From NCBI GenBank assembly GCA_035388585.1, contig DAOOQE010000005.1, positions 1 through 63,220 on the forward strand: a stretch of DNA of 63,220 nucleotides, written 5' to 3'. Both the position numbers and the translations under genes were made by a program. Under the pieces are notes generated by a model that saw only the letters and a list, made by a program, of their open reading frames with translations, was not told the DNA's origin and searched no databases. This stretch comes from CAG-492 sp035388585 (GTDB taxonomy: Bacteria > Bacillota > Clostridia > TANB77 > CAG-508). Positions 44,290 through 53,105 of the stretch are shown here, piece after piece; the stretch's first letter is position 1; every line of letters begins with the position of its first letter.

Positions 44290-44640
44290 GCTATAATATT
44301 GATTGGGGTGGGTTAATCACTTTAATCAATTTTTTCAAAAAAAATAATGCACTTATTTAAAATACGATGCTATAATATTGATTGGGGTGGGTTAATCACT
44401 TTAATCAATTTTTTTCAAAAAANNNNNNNNNNNNNNNNNNNNNNNNNNNNNNNNNNNNNNNNNNNNNNNNNNNNNNNNNNNNNNNNNNNNNNNNNNNNNN
44501 NNNNNNNNNNNNNNNNNNNNNNTGCTATAATATTGATTGGGGTGGGTTAATCACTTTAATCAATTTTTTTCAAAAAAATAATGTACTTATTTAAAATACG
44601 GTTCTATAATATTGATTAGATTGTAAACTATCCAAATAAG
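44290..44640 (+). repeat. Tandem array of 79-bp units with terminator-shaped hairpins
   Basis: Units have their TATAAT at 44292, 44371, 44526 and 44605; the last unit is degenerate. Each intact unit reads GCTATAAT, then ATTGATTGGGGTG, loop GGTTAAT, CACTTTAATCAAT and a T run. The arms pair over 13 positions as RNA only on the plus strand (three G-U pairs). An assembly gap interrupts the array, so copy number is unknown. The tract 44233-44756 holds no gene. Confidence 0.88.
44423..44522. other. Assembly gap (100 N)
   Basis: Exactly 100 N, the usual placeholder for a gap of unknown size, placed inside the tandem array. The distance across it is close to, but not exactly, two 79-bp units, so it says nothing about true copy number. 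Confidence 0.98.
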
Positions 44641-44657
44641 TATTATAGAACCGTATT
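44595..44657. repeat. 17-bp perfect inverted repeat closing the array
   Basis: AATACGGTTCTATAATA (44595-44611) is repeated in reverse complement as TATTATAGAACCGTATT (44641-44657) around a 29-base spacer. The left arm is the front of the last array unit. Confidence 0.85.
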
Positions 44658-44756
44658 AAAATTATAGTTAATTTTATTATAATTTTCTTTATTAAATTTT
44701 TACTTTTAGTAAACCTAATTAAAAAATAAAGTTTATTTTATTAGTTATATCTTGTT

Positions 44757-45527
44757 TTACATCTGGTCTGAACTAAATCCATACATTTTTTGTAAATATC
44801 CGTTATAATCAAATGCTTCCTGAACTTCTGGCATTCCATAATCAACACCTAAAGTATCAACAGTTACAGTTTTTATAACAGGTGCTACTTCTGGAGTACC
44901 TTCTGCTACTTCTTTATCTGAATCTTTTTGTTTCATTTTTACTTGTGCAATTTTCTCAACAATATCATATCCTTCTATTACTTTTCCAAATGGTGTATAA
45001 TATCCGTCTAATGATTTGTTATCACTTGTCATTATAAAGAATTGCGTACTTGCTGAATTATAACCTTCTTCTGTCATTCCTACACTGCTATAATCAGAAC
45101 GTGCCATTGAAAGTACACCTTTTGTATGTTTAAGTTTATTATTAACACCATTAGCATAAAATTCACCTTTTATTGAGTATTCATAATCTTTTTGAATATT
45201 AGGATCTAATGCTGAATACATTCCTTTTCCAGTACCATCTCCTTTAGTATCTCCACCTTGAATCATAAAGTCTTGAATTATTCTATGAAATGTCAAATTA
45301 TTATAAAATCCGTTATTAGCTAATTTTATAAAGTTTTTTACTGTATTTGGAGCTATTTCTGGATATAATTCGATTTTTATAACACCATACCCTTCAATTT
45401 CCATTGTTACAATCGGATTTTTAGGTTTTTGAGTTGATTTTTTAATAATACCATTACCTACAAATATTATTAAACCTGCTATAATTATAGTAGCAATTAT
45501 AACTAAAATTTTGTTTAAGTCTTTCAT
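44757..45527 (-). CDS. Membrane-anchored cyclophilin-type peptidyl-prolyl isomerase
   Basis: A 256-residue foldase that catalyses cis/trans isomerisation of prolyl bonds. An N-terminal membrane anchor (about 7-28) is followed by the cyclophilin domain (about 38-225) with the motifs FHRIIQDFMIQGGD (catalytic Arg in FHR), a GVLSMAR loop, STQFFI and FGKVIEGYDIV. The C-terminal 30 residues are an extra tail. There is no lipobox Cys, so it is probably held by the uncleaved helix and works outside the membrane on exported proteins, perhaps including the surface operon products. Confidence 0.94.
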   Translation of the reverse strand: MKDLNKILVIIATIIIAGLIIFVGNGIIKKSTQKPKNPIVTMEIEGYGVIKIELYPEIAPNTVKNFIKLANNGFYNNLTFHRIIQDFMIQGGDTKGDGTGKGMYSALDPNIQKDYEYSIKGEFYANGVNNKLKHTKGVLSMARSDYSSVGMTEEGYNSASTQFFIMTSDNKSLDGYYTPFGKVIEGYDIVEKIAQVKMKQKDSDKEVAEGTPEVAPVIKTVTVDTLGVDYGMPEVQEAFDYNGYLQKMYGFSSDQM

Positions 45528-45589
45528 ATTTCCTCCTAATTTTTAAAATTAAATCTATTTATAAAATACATTATAACACTATATTTTTT

Positions 45590-45745
45590 AAAAAATAAAT
45601 TTTTTTTTATTTTTAATAAATTTTTTTTATTTTTAATAAATTTTTTTATTTTCAACAACTATTTTTTATTTTCAATACGTATTTTTTATTTTCAGTATAT
45701 ATTTTTTTCTCAATAAATTTTTTACATTGAAAATTTATTACAACT
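45590..45745. other. T-rich repetitive non-coding tract
   Basis: Between disA and the cyclophilin gene the plus strand is nearly all T and A in short imperfect repeats of the type TTTTTTATTTTCAATA or TTTTTATTTTTAATAAA. On the minus (transcribed) strand this would be an A-rich untranslated region. No terminator or promoter was recognised. Confidence 0.6.
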
Positions 45746-45775
45746 TTTCAATTAACGATATTTCTACATCTATTT

Positions 45776-46834
45776 TTACAACATTAAATTATCAAATATA
45801 AATTGTTCTTGCATCCTTTTTAAAGATTGCTTTATAGTTCTTGCTCTTATTTCTCCAATTCCTTCAACCTCATCTAATTCTGGAATATCTGCTGCTAATA
45901 TATGTTGAAAAGATTTAAATGACTTAACAAGATTTTCTACAATATTACTTGGCATTCTTGGTATTTTATTTAAAACTCTGTAACCCTTTGTATATACTCC
46001 TACCTCTTCATAATTATCAAAATCCTCATATCCCAATAATTTAGCTATTACTTGTGATTTCATCAAATCCTCATGATTTAATTCTTTTATATCAAATAAT
46101 ACTTTTTCGGTATTTACCTTTTTTGACTTAGTAATATAATCCTTTATTATTAATGTTTCTTCTAAATGTAAATCTCCAATCAATTCATCTAACTGCATTT
46201 GTAGCAATCTTCCTTCTTCTCCGAGCTCGTAAATTGCTTTTTTAACTTCCTCTGCAATTTTCATTACCATTTCAGCTCTTTGTATAGAAACAATAACATT
46301 TTCTAATGTTACTATATCATTAAACTCATATTCATTTAACAAGCTAAGTTTATTATCAAAAACATTTTTATATTTTTCAACTGTTTGTAATGCTTGATTT
46401 GCTTTTGTTATAACTTTAGAAGTATCTTCTAAAACATATCTTAAATTTCCTTTAAAAATAGTTATAATATTTCTTCTTTGTGATACACTTATTACAAGTG
46501 CACCAGTTTGTTTTGCTGTTCTTTCAGCTGTTCTGTGTCTTGTTCCTGTTTCATTTGTCAAAATTTGAGATGATGGTATTATTTGTGCATTAGCTATCAA
46601 TATTCTTTTTAGATCTTCACTCAATACAATTGCTCCATCCATTTTGGCTAGCTCATATAATTTCGATGATGTATATTCTACATCTAAATTAAAACCTCCA
46701 TCAACAAGATCTAATATTTCTTTTGAATCCCCTACTACAATTAAAGCTCCAGTTTTTGCCTTCAAAATATTTTCTAAACCTTCTCTAATTTTTGTTCCAG
46801 GTGCAATTAGCTTTAAAATATCTTCGGTAATCAA
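45776..46834 (-). CDS. disA: DNA integrity scanning diadenylate cyclase DisA
   Basis: A 352-residue protein that makes c-di-AMP from ATP and senses branched DNA. The DAC domain has the catalytic DGA (66-68) and RHR (99-101 in GTRHRTAER); a helical spine follows, and the C-terminal helix-hairpin-helix domain (LDEVEGIGEIRARTIKQSL) binds DNA. The start is TTG at 46834, behind AAGGAGTGTG. In Bacillus disA follows radA in the clpC operon; here radA and clpC are absent and two small unknown genes precede it. Confidence 0.96.
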   Translation of the reverse strand: MITEDILKLIAPGTKIREGLENILKAKTGALIVVGDSKEILDLVDGGFNLDVEYTSSKLYELAKMDGAIVLSEDLKRILIANAQIIPSSQILTNETGTRHRTAERTAKQTGALVISVSQRRNIITIFKGNLRYVLEDTSKVITKANQALQTVEKYKNVFDNKLSLLNEYEFNDIVTLENVIVSIQRAEMVMKIAEEVKKAIYELGEEGRLLQMQLDELIGDLHLEETLIIKDYITKSKKVNTEKVLFDIKELNHEDLMKSQVIAKLLGYEDFDNYEEVGVYTKGYRVLNKIPRMPSNIVENLVKSFKSFQHILAADIPELDEVEGIGEIRARTIKQSLKRMQEQFIFDNLML

Positions 46835-47023
46835 TTTTCACACTCCTTCATATATGTAATTTTTATTCAATGATTGTTCAACCTACATAACATATGACCA
46901 TTATATATAATTTAAAATTTTGTTTCAATAGTTTTTTTTACTTTGTGTAACTTTATAAATATATTTTATATTTTATTATTAGTTTTTATATCATTTTAAT
47001 TTTATTTATTCATCTGTGGTAAT

Positions 47024-47512
47024 TTATAAATTAAGTTCTACTTTGCTCGAAAAAACTTTTCTTAATCTAAAAAAATAAATAATCTTTTTATACCATTTTA
47101 TTTTTTCGTTGTTTACAATCATTAGCGCTGTTTGTTCTGTTATTTCAATTTCTTCATCATCTTTTATTTTATTATTAACAATATTTTCTGATAAATTTAT
47201 TGTATTAATTTTTTGTTTTTTTCTCTGTTCAATTTTTAATAGTTCATTTGCTTGAAATGCTAGAATTCTAGCTTTTTGCTCCGAAGCGGCCCAATAATCT
47301 CTATAAATATTTGCTAGAATCGCTTTTGTTTCATTCATAATCTCAATTTTTTCAAATGGTTTTGTTATATCTATAATAAACTCATACTCATTATCCATTT
47401 TTTTATAAAACATATTTAACAAATTTTCTGGTATTTTCTTTAATTCAATTTCATCAACGTTTTTTAGTATTTCAACAACTTCCTTATATGCTTTTGGATA
47501 ATACTTATCCAC
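47024..47512 (-). CDS. Uncharacterised protein, DKYYPKAYKEV type
   Basis: A 162-residue soluble charged protein. It begins MDKYYPKAYKEVVEIL and has the mid-segment ETKAILANIYRDYWAA (about 61-76), a pattern I have the impression of seeing in small proteins of uncultured gut Clostridia, but I know no function or named family. The middle is rich in Glu/Lys; the end (IKWYKKIIYFFRLRKVF) is basic and amphipathic. The start is GTG at 47512, 10 bases after AAAAGGAG. It lies between GH15 and disA on the same strand; 46835-47023 shows no recognisable element. Confidence 0.6.
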   Translation of the reverse strand: MDKYYPKAYKEVVEILKNVDEIELKKIPENLLNMFYKKMDNEYEFIIDITKPFEKIEIMNETKAILANIYRDYWAASEQKARILAFQANELLKIEQRKKQKINTINLSENIVNNKIKDDEEIEITEQTALMIVNNEKIKWYKKIIYFFRLRKVFSSKVELNL

Positions 47513-47589
47513 CTATATTCAACTCCTTTTATTGGGACATTTATTTTTTTTTTTGAATCATTTACTTTTATTTTTATAATTATTCTTTC

Positions 47590-47799
47590 TTAATTATCAT
47601 TGCATTTTATTGTATCATTTATTTCTTCTTGTAAATCATTTCTAATCCTTATATTTGCTTTATTAACTTCTTCAACATTTATTTCCTCACATATTTTGCC
47701 TATTATTTCGACTGAGTATTTACATATTAAATTATTTTTTTCAATTTTAGAATTAGTTGTTTTTTCTATTTTATTCATATTATTTTCTATTATTTTCAT
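47590..47799 (-). CDS. Small uncharacterised protein
   Basis: A 69-residue Asn/Glu/Lys/Ile-rich soluble protein, not recognised. The evidence that it is a gene is its strong AAAGGAGAA site six bases before the ATG and its place 11 bases after the GH15 stop, in the same direction. Two cysteines (about residues 26 and 36) flank IIGKI. It may be translationally coupled to the GH15 gene. Confidence 0.5.
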   Translation of the reverse strand: MKIIENNMNKIEKTTNSKIEKNNLICKYSVEIIGKICEEINVEEVNKANIRIRNDLQEEINDTIKCNDN

Positions 47800-47810
47800 A
47801 CTTCTCCTTT

Positions 47811-49796
47811 TTATTTAAAAATGTTTTTTCCAAACAAAGAGTTATCATTATTAGATATAAGCATAATAAACATTGCATGTGCCCAACCTAAACCAATGAC
47901 CCATTTAGGCTCCATACTTAGATTTTCAACTTGTTCTGCTAGAAAACCATTTTTTGATGAACTATTAACAATAAATTCTAAACACTCTCTTAACTTTTCT
48001 TTATCTCCTAATTTTTTATAATACAATCCCATCCATAAAGTTGCTATAGTCCATGGATTTTTTCCACCCATATAGCTATCTTTTTCAAATCTTAAATATC
48101 CACCTGTATAAGTTCTTAATGTCATATTTATTTTTTCAACAGTATTTAATATTTTTTTCTCTTTCGGTGTAAATATACCAAATGGTATTACAGATCCTAT
48201 AATACTTACATCCATAAAAGAATCTACCGTATTTCTTCTTAATGCCTTTGTATCTTGATCACACATATTATTTAATACAAATTTTTTAATTTCTCTTCTG
48301 TATTTTTCTAGTTTTTCTGTTGCATTTCTTAAATCTTCAACTTTTACTCTATTATCTTTATAAAAAATTTCAATAGTATCATTTATATCTATCATTGCAG
48401 TATATGCTGCAAAAATACTAGATAGTGAGTACAAATGTATTCCTTCACTCATTTCCCACAAATCATAAGACAATTTATTATATCTATGATTGTTTGTTTT
48501 GTATTTATCTTCTAATTCTTTTTTTACTATGTCTTGTTCTTCTTTTATATCTAATAAATTTTCGATATATTTATTAATAAATTTAATTGCATCTTCACAC
48601 ATTTTAAAAGTCTCTTTTAAAAATCTATAATCTTTTGTTAATTTAAAATGCTCATACACACCAAAAATAACGCTTGCTGTTTCATCAATCTGATATCCCC
48701 AGCAAGGTGCCAAATTTCCATTTGTGTAAAACCTTTGTTCCCACATACCATCAGCATTTTGTGTATTTTTACAAAACACTTTGTAAAACTTTTCAGCTTC
48801 TTTTGTCATCTTTAGAATATTTAACGCTTTAGTTGTAAAAACTGCATCTCTTGTCCAACAATATGAATAGCCACCACTTTTACTTTTTGATTCATCAACC
48901 TCAATAGCAGCAGCCATTCCTCCTGTTGAATTATTTATCAACAATGGAAAGAGCAAAATACTTCTAACATATATTTTTCTTATTTTAGCAAATACTTTTT
49001 CATCTTTCTCCTTTATTTTAATCGTGTCATGATCTTGTACATATTTTCTCCAATATCTTTTTGTATTTGATAATTCTCTAAATATTTCTACTTTTTTTAA
49101 TTCTTGAACTTTTTTCTCTATTTCATCAATATGATTAATTTCATCTTCTTGATTAATATTTGGATAGACAATTAAGTCAATATATTTAATTTCTCCTGGT
49201 CTAATAACTCCAAGGTCAAAACTTATAGCAGAATCTGAAGACATACCAATATAATCTTTATCTTCTAAATTTCCTGTTTTAATAGTATTTGATACATCAT
49301 TTAATTGATATTTCCAAATTTTATTTTTAGAAAATGTACATATATTAGAATTATGATTATATTGTAAAACACCATTAGCTAGTATCTTGCTTCCAAAACA
49401 ATTACCATTATTTGAAATTATTTTACTATGTACAAATGTTTTTAATTCCAAATCAATAAAATTATTATTTTTAAATGTATACCTTTTAATAAGTATATCT
49501 TTATTAATTGGCACAAAATCAGTCTGAACTATATTTAATTTAAAATATGTGTTTTCTATTTCTGTATTTAATACATTTGTGTTTTCTGAATAATACTGTT
49601 TATATAAATTATTTAAATCATCATGCAAATATATTAATGAAGAATCATTTACTTTTACACCTACATGAAAAAAATCTATAAACTGTTTATAATCTACAGT
49701 TGGGTAATAAAATCTTAATAATTCACCCCTATTAGTAAAACTTGCTGTAATACTTTTATTTCCTATTATTGCATCATTATAATATTTATCAATCAT
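47811..49796 (-). CDS. Glycoside hydrolase family 15 (glucoamylase-like)
   Basis: A 661-residue cytoplasmic enzyme with no signal peptide. An N-terminal beta-sandwich (about 1-260) precedes an (alpha/alpha)6 barrel. GH15 motifs include GGYSYCWTRDA (308-318), MWEQRF, and CWGYQIDETA, where E372 is the likely general acid; MEPKWVIGLGWAHA near the end probably supplies the general base. It should release glucose from internal alpha-glucans or malto-oligosaccharides, such as glycogen. No other glycogen or maltose gene is near; instead it lies between a beta-CASP nuclease and small unknown genes. Confidence 0.9.
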   Translation of the reverse strand: MIDKYYNDAIIGNKSITASFTNRGELLRFYYPTVDYKQFIDFFHVGVKVNDSSLIYLHDDLNNLYKQYYSENTNVLNTEIENTYFKLNIVQTDFVPINKDILIKRYTFKNNNFIDLELKTFVHSKIISNNGNCFGSKILANGVLQYNHNSNICTFSKNKIWKYQLNDVSNTIKTGNLEDKDYIGMSSDSAISFDLGVIRPGEIKYIDLIVYPNINQEDEINHIDEIEKKVQELKKVEIFRELSNTKRYWRKYVQDHDTIKIKEKDEKVFAKIRKIYVRSILLFPLLINNSTGGMAAAIEVDESKSKSGGYSYCWTRDAVFTTKALNILKMTKEAEKFYKVFCKNTQNADGMWEQRFYTNGNLAPCWGYQIDETASVIFGVYEHFKLTKDYRFLKETFKMCEDAIKFINKYIENLLDIKEEQDIVKKELEDKYKTNNHRYNKLSYDLWEMSEGIHLYSLSSIFAAYTAMIDINDTIEIFYKDNRVKVEDLRNATEKLEKYRREIKKFVLNNMCDQDTKALRRNTVDSFMDVSIIGSVIPFGIFTPKEKKILNTVEKINMTLRTYTGGYLRFEKDSYMGGKNPWTIATLWMGLYYKKLGDKEKLRECLEFIVNSSSKNGFLAEQVENLSMEPKWVIGLGWAHAMFIMLISNNDNSLFGKNIFK

Positions 49797-49824
49797 AGAA
49801 TTATCTCCTCATTTTTCTTTTGTA

Positions 49825-51480
49825 TTATTTTTCACTATTATCAACTATTTTTACTATTTGTTGTTCTAAATTTTTAATTTTTTCATTTAAAGCTGCAATA
49901 TCTGAATCATTTGCATTTTCTGACAAAATATCTTCTTTAACAATATTTTCCATATCTTCAAGTTCTTCTTTTAATGTTTTCATTCTTTCTATCACTTCAA
50001 GTCTTAGGAAATTTTGAACATTTTTATTTTCTATTTTATCTATTATTTTTATTGTATCGTCTAAATTATATGTTTCCCCATATTCTGGTATTGATACTGG
50101 TATATTTGTTTGTGAAATAATTTTCTCTTTCAAACTGTTTTGACCTTCAATTTCTCCATGAACTAAGAAAATATGTTGTGGCTTTTTTAAAAATGAATAT
50201 ACAAAATGCATAAGAGCTTCCTGGTCCGCATGTCCTGAATACCCTTCAATATATTCAATTCTAGCGTGAACAGAGATCTCTTCCCCAAATATTTTTACCT
50301 TTTTTTCTCCATCTACAATTTTTCTACCCAATGTACCTGGAGCCTGGTATCCAACAAATAAAATAGTACTATTTGGATTCCAAATATTATGTTTTAAATG
50401 ATGTTTTATTCTTCCTACTTCACACATACCACTAGCTGATATTATAATTGCTGGCTCATTTTTTTCATTTAATTCTTTTGATTCATCAGCAGTTCTTGTA
50501 AAATTTAATCCTGGAAATTCTAATGGATTATCTCCACTTTTTATTAATTCCTGGGTCTCTTCATCAAATAACTCCATATTTTCCTTGAAAATTTCTGTAG
50601 CAGATATGGCAAGAGGACTATCTACATAAACTGGTGTATGCATTAATAAATCATATTTTTCTCTAAATTCCTCATTATCCTGAACCTCTTTTAAATGATT
50701 TAATTCATATAATATCTCTTGTGTTCTTCCCACAGCAAATGAAGGTATAACAACAGTCCCACCTTTTTTTATTGTTTCATATACAATATTTAAAAAAGCT
50801 TCTGCTTTTTCATCATTTCTAATATGCAGCCTTCCACCATATGTTGATTCCATAACTAGATAATCCGCATCAGCTATCATTGTTGGTGCAGATAATAATG
50901 GAATATCATTATTACCAAGATCTCCAGTAAATACAATTTTTTTATCTACCCCTTCTTCTTTTATCCATAGTTCTATTATACTTGAACCTAACATATGACC
51001 TGCATCATTAAATCTAACATTAATATTTTCATCTATTTCTATTATTTCATCATAACTAACAGGTCTAAAAATTTCCAAACATTGTCTACCTATCTCTGCT
51101 GTATACATTGGCTCAATTACATCTTTACCTTTTCTTTTTCTTTTTTTGTTTTTCCATTCAGATTCCATTTCTTGTATATGACCACTATCAGGGAGCATTA
51201 TTGAACATAAATCGCATGTCGCTTTTGTTGTAACTATTGGGTTTCTATATCCTTGTTTATATAACTTTGGAATTCTTCCTGAATGGTCTATATGAGCATG
51301 TGTTAACAATACATAATCTATTTCATCTACACTAAATTCAAATGGCTCATCATTTTGAAATTCATCTTCTGCTTTACCTTGATACATTCCACAGTCAATA
51401 AGTATTTTTTTTCCAGCACCTTCTACTAAAAAATTCGAACCTGTTACAGTCCTTGCTGCACCTAAAAATGTAATTTTCAT
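49825..51480 (-). CDS. Beta-CASP metallo-beta-lactamase RNA nuclease (CPSF-like)
   Basis: A 551-residue protein. The MBL fold carries the zinc motif HAHIDHSG (61-68), the D in FTGDLG and the ESTYGGR segment; the beta-CASP part has SGMCEVGRIKHHL and FVGYQAPGTLGR, and the last motif is IEYIEGYSGHAD..ALM. This organisation is that of bacterial CPSF73-like exoribonucleases or endoribonucleases (YhfI/TTHA0252 type), distinct from RNase J. The C-terminal 90 residues add a predicted coiled coil. AAGGAG precedes the ATG. Confidence 0.9.
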   Translation of the reverse strand: MKITFLGAARTVTGSNFLVEGAGKKILIDCGMYQGKAEDEFQNDEPFEFSVDEIDYVLLTHAHIDHSGRIPKLYKQGYRNPIVTTKATCDLCSIMLPDSGHIQEMESEWKNKKRKRKGKDVIEPMYTAEIGRQCLEIFRPVSYDEIIEIDENINVRFNDAGHMLGSSIIELWIKEEGVDKKIVFTGDLGNNDIPLLSAPTMIADADYLVMESTYGGRLHIRNDEKAEAFLNIVYETIKKGGTVVIPSFAVGRTQEILYELNHLKEVQDNEEFREKYDLLMHTPVYVDSPLAISATEIFKENMELFDEETQELIKSGDNPLEFPGLNFTRTADESKELNEKNEPAIIISASGMCEVGRIKHHLKHNIWNPNSTILFVGYQAPGTLGRKIVDGEKKVKIFGEEISVHARIEYIEGYSGHADQEALMHFVYSFLKKPQHIFLVHGEIEGQNSLKEKIISQTNIPVSIPEYGETYNLDDTIKIIDKIENKNVQNFLRLEVIERMKTLKEELEDMENIVKEDILSENANDSDIAALNEKIKNLEQQIVKIVDNSEK

Positions 51481-51498
51481 AAATTTAATTCTCCTTTT

Positions 51499-53049
51499 CT
51501 AAATAAATAACTTTATTCTTCTCTCAGATTTAATTTTTATATTTGATATTTCTGAAGTTTCCATTTCCACTTTATGTTCTATTGTATTACCATCATAATA
51601 TTCAATTTCTAATTTATTATTGAATTTTGTCATTTTTATATGAATATTTTCTATTTTCATTATTTTTGTAGATAATATATATTTTACAATATCATAATTC
51701 AATTTTCCGTTTTCTGCCATAACATCTATTATATTATTATCTAGCAGCTTTTCTATTAATTCAATACAAACATCTTCCCATTTTTCACTTATCCTCTTAT
51801 CAAATCTAAGTTTAACACCATTCTTATATGGTAAGTAATTATAATATCTTAATTCATAAATCAAACTTATCAATTCTTTTTTAGTATTAGAATTTCTTAT
51901 TTTATTAATCATTCCATCAAAAAATATTTTTTGAAATTCAATTAGATATTTGTCTATATCAGCATTTGAGTTTTTGTCTATTTTTAATTCTTTATACTTC
52001 TTTAATTCTTGTGTAACATCATTTAATTTTCTAGCATAATTAAGTGGATTTATTAGATTATTATTGTCATTAATTATTACTACTGCTGCTTTCCTTTCTG
52101 CTTCAAGAATTTCTACCAAATGACTTATACTAAAAATTTTCTGTTCATCTGATAATATTTCATTACGTCTTAGAAATTCTTTTCTTATAAAAACGATGTT
52201 TGATAAAATTTTATTTATCCTATTTACTTTTTTTATTTTTTTATCATTTATTTCTTTTATTTTTGAAATAAATTCCGGCTTGTTTTGTAGTTCTTTCAAA
52301 TTATTTTCAATGTTTCTTATTTGCAACATAACATTTCTTTTTTTTCCATTATTTGTATTACTGTATATGGATAATAGAAATTGTTGTAATTTTTTTATTG
52401 CAATTTTACTTTGTTCTTTTCCATAAATATACAACATTTTTTCTTCTATTTTTTCCATTAAATCCTTATTTAATAATTTATCTTGTACAAATTGTTCCCC
52501 TAATAAAAAAATAATATTTTTATAAAAGATATTAATATCAATACTTTCTATTTCATTTGAGGCAATTTCCCAAGCCCAGCCGGTAAAATCTCTTATTATT
52601 TCAGAATTACTAATAGAATTTCCTTCATTTAAGACATATGATATACAAATATTTAAGAAATCTATTTCTTTTTGTTTTTCTAATGAAAAAGTTGATATCT
52701 TAAATATTGCATATAATAAATAAAATTCATTTGGAAATACTTCTATAATTTTTTTGTTTTTTAATATTTTATATTTAGGAACTTCTATCCCTAATACTGG
52801 TTTAATAATTTTTATTTCATCACAATTATAATCTATTATATTAATCAGTTTTTCTATAAAATCTTTTTCAGTTATATTTGTATTCTTAACTGTCTCATAA
52901 TCCTTATAACAACCTTCTATTTTATAGAACAAGCTAAGCAAGAGATTTTCTGCTTCTTCGGAAAAGTTTTTCCTTTCTAAAATCTCTTCTAATCTAAAAT
53001 TATAATCAGTTACATTAAACTTCGAAAATATTTTTTCCTTCTCAAGCAA
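51499..53049 (-). CDS. Large uncharacterised helical protein
   Basis: A 516-residue soluble protein that I cannot place. It appears almost wholly helical, with many Leu/Ile/Lys/Glu heptads; residues about 225-330 look like coiled coil. A conserved-looking patch is DFTGWAWEIASNE (about 154-166). The last 70 residues switch to beta-type sequence (NKLEIEYYDGNTIEHKVEME). The start is TTG at 53049 behind AAGGAGAG. It lies between ftsK and the beta-CASP nuclease, 18 bases from the latter, so the two may work together. Confidence 0.65.
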   Translation of the reverse strand: MLEKEKIFSKFNVTDYNFRLEEILERKNFSEEAENLLLSLFYKIEGCYKDYETVKNTNITEKDFIEKLINIIDYNCDEIKIIKPVLGIEVPKYKILKNKKIIEVFPNEFYLLYAIFKISTFSLEKQKEIDFLNICISYVLNEGNSISNSEIIRDFTGWAWEIASNEIESIDINIFYKNIIFLLGEQFVQDKLLNKDLMEKIEEKMLYIYGKEQSKIAIKKLQQFLLSIYSNTNNGKKRNVMLQIRNIENNLKELQNKPEFISKIKEINDKKIKKVNRINKILSNIVFIRKEFLRRNEILSDEQKIFSISHLVEILEAERKAAVVIINDNNNLINPLNYARKLNDVTQELKKYKELKIDKNSNADIDKYLIEFQKIFFDGMINKIRNSNTKKELISLIYELRYYNYLPYKNGVKLRFDKRISEKWEDVCIELIEKLLDNNIIDVMAENGKLNYDIVKYILSTKIMKIENIHIKMTKFNNKLEIEYYDGNTIEHKVEMETSEISNIKIKSERRIKLFI

Positions 53050-53105
53050 CTGTACTCTCTCCTTTTTCTTTAGTTTTGAAATTTATAATTAATTTCATCT
53101 TGATT

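Noticed and set aside
44347..44594. ORFs across the hairpin array
   Set aside because: They run through 100 N and through hairpin arms; no coding character.
44290..44640. CRISPR-like array after mutS2
   Set aside because: Whole 79-bp units including the would-be spacers are repeated almost identically; there are no unique spacers and no cas genes.
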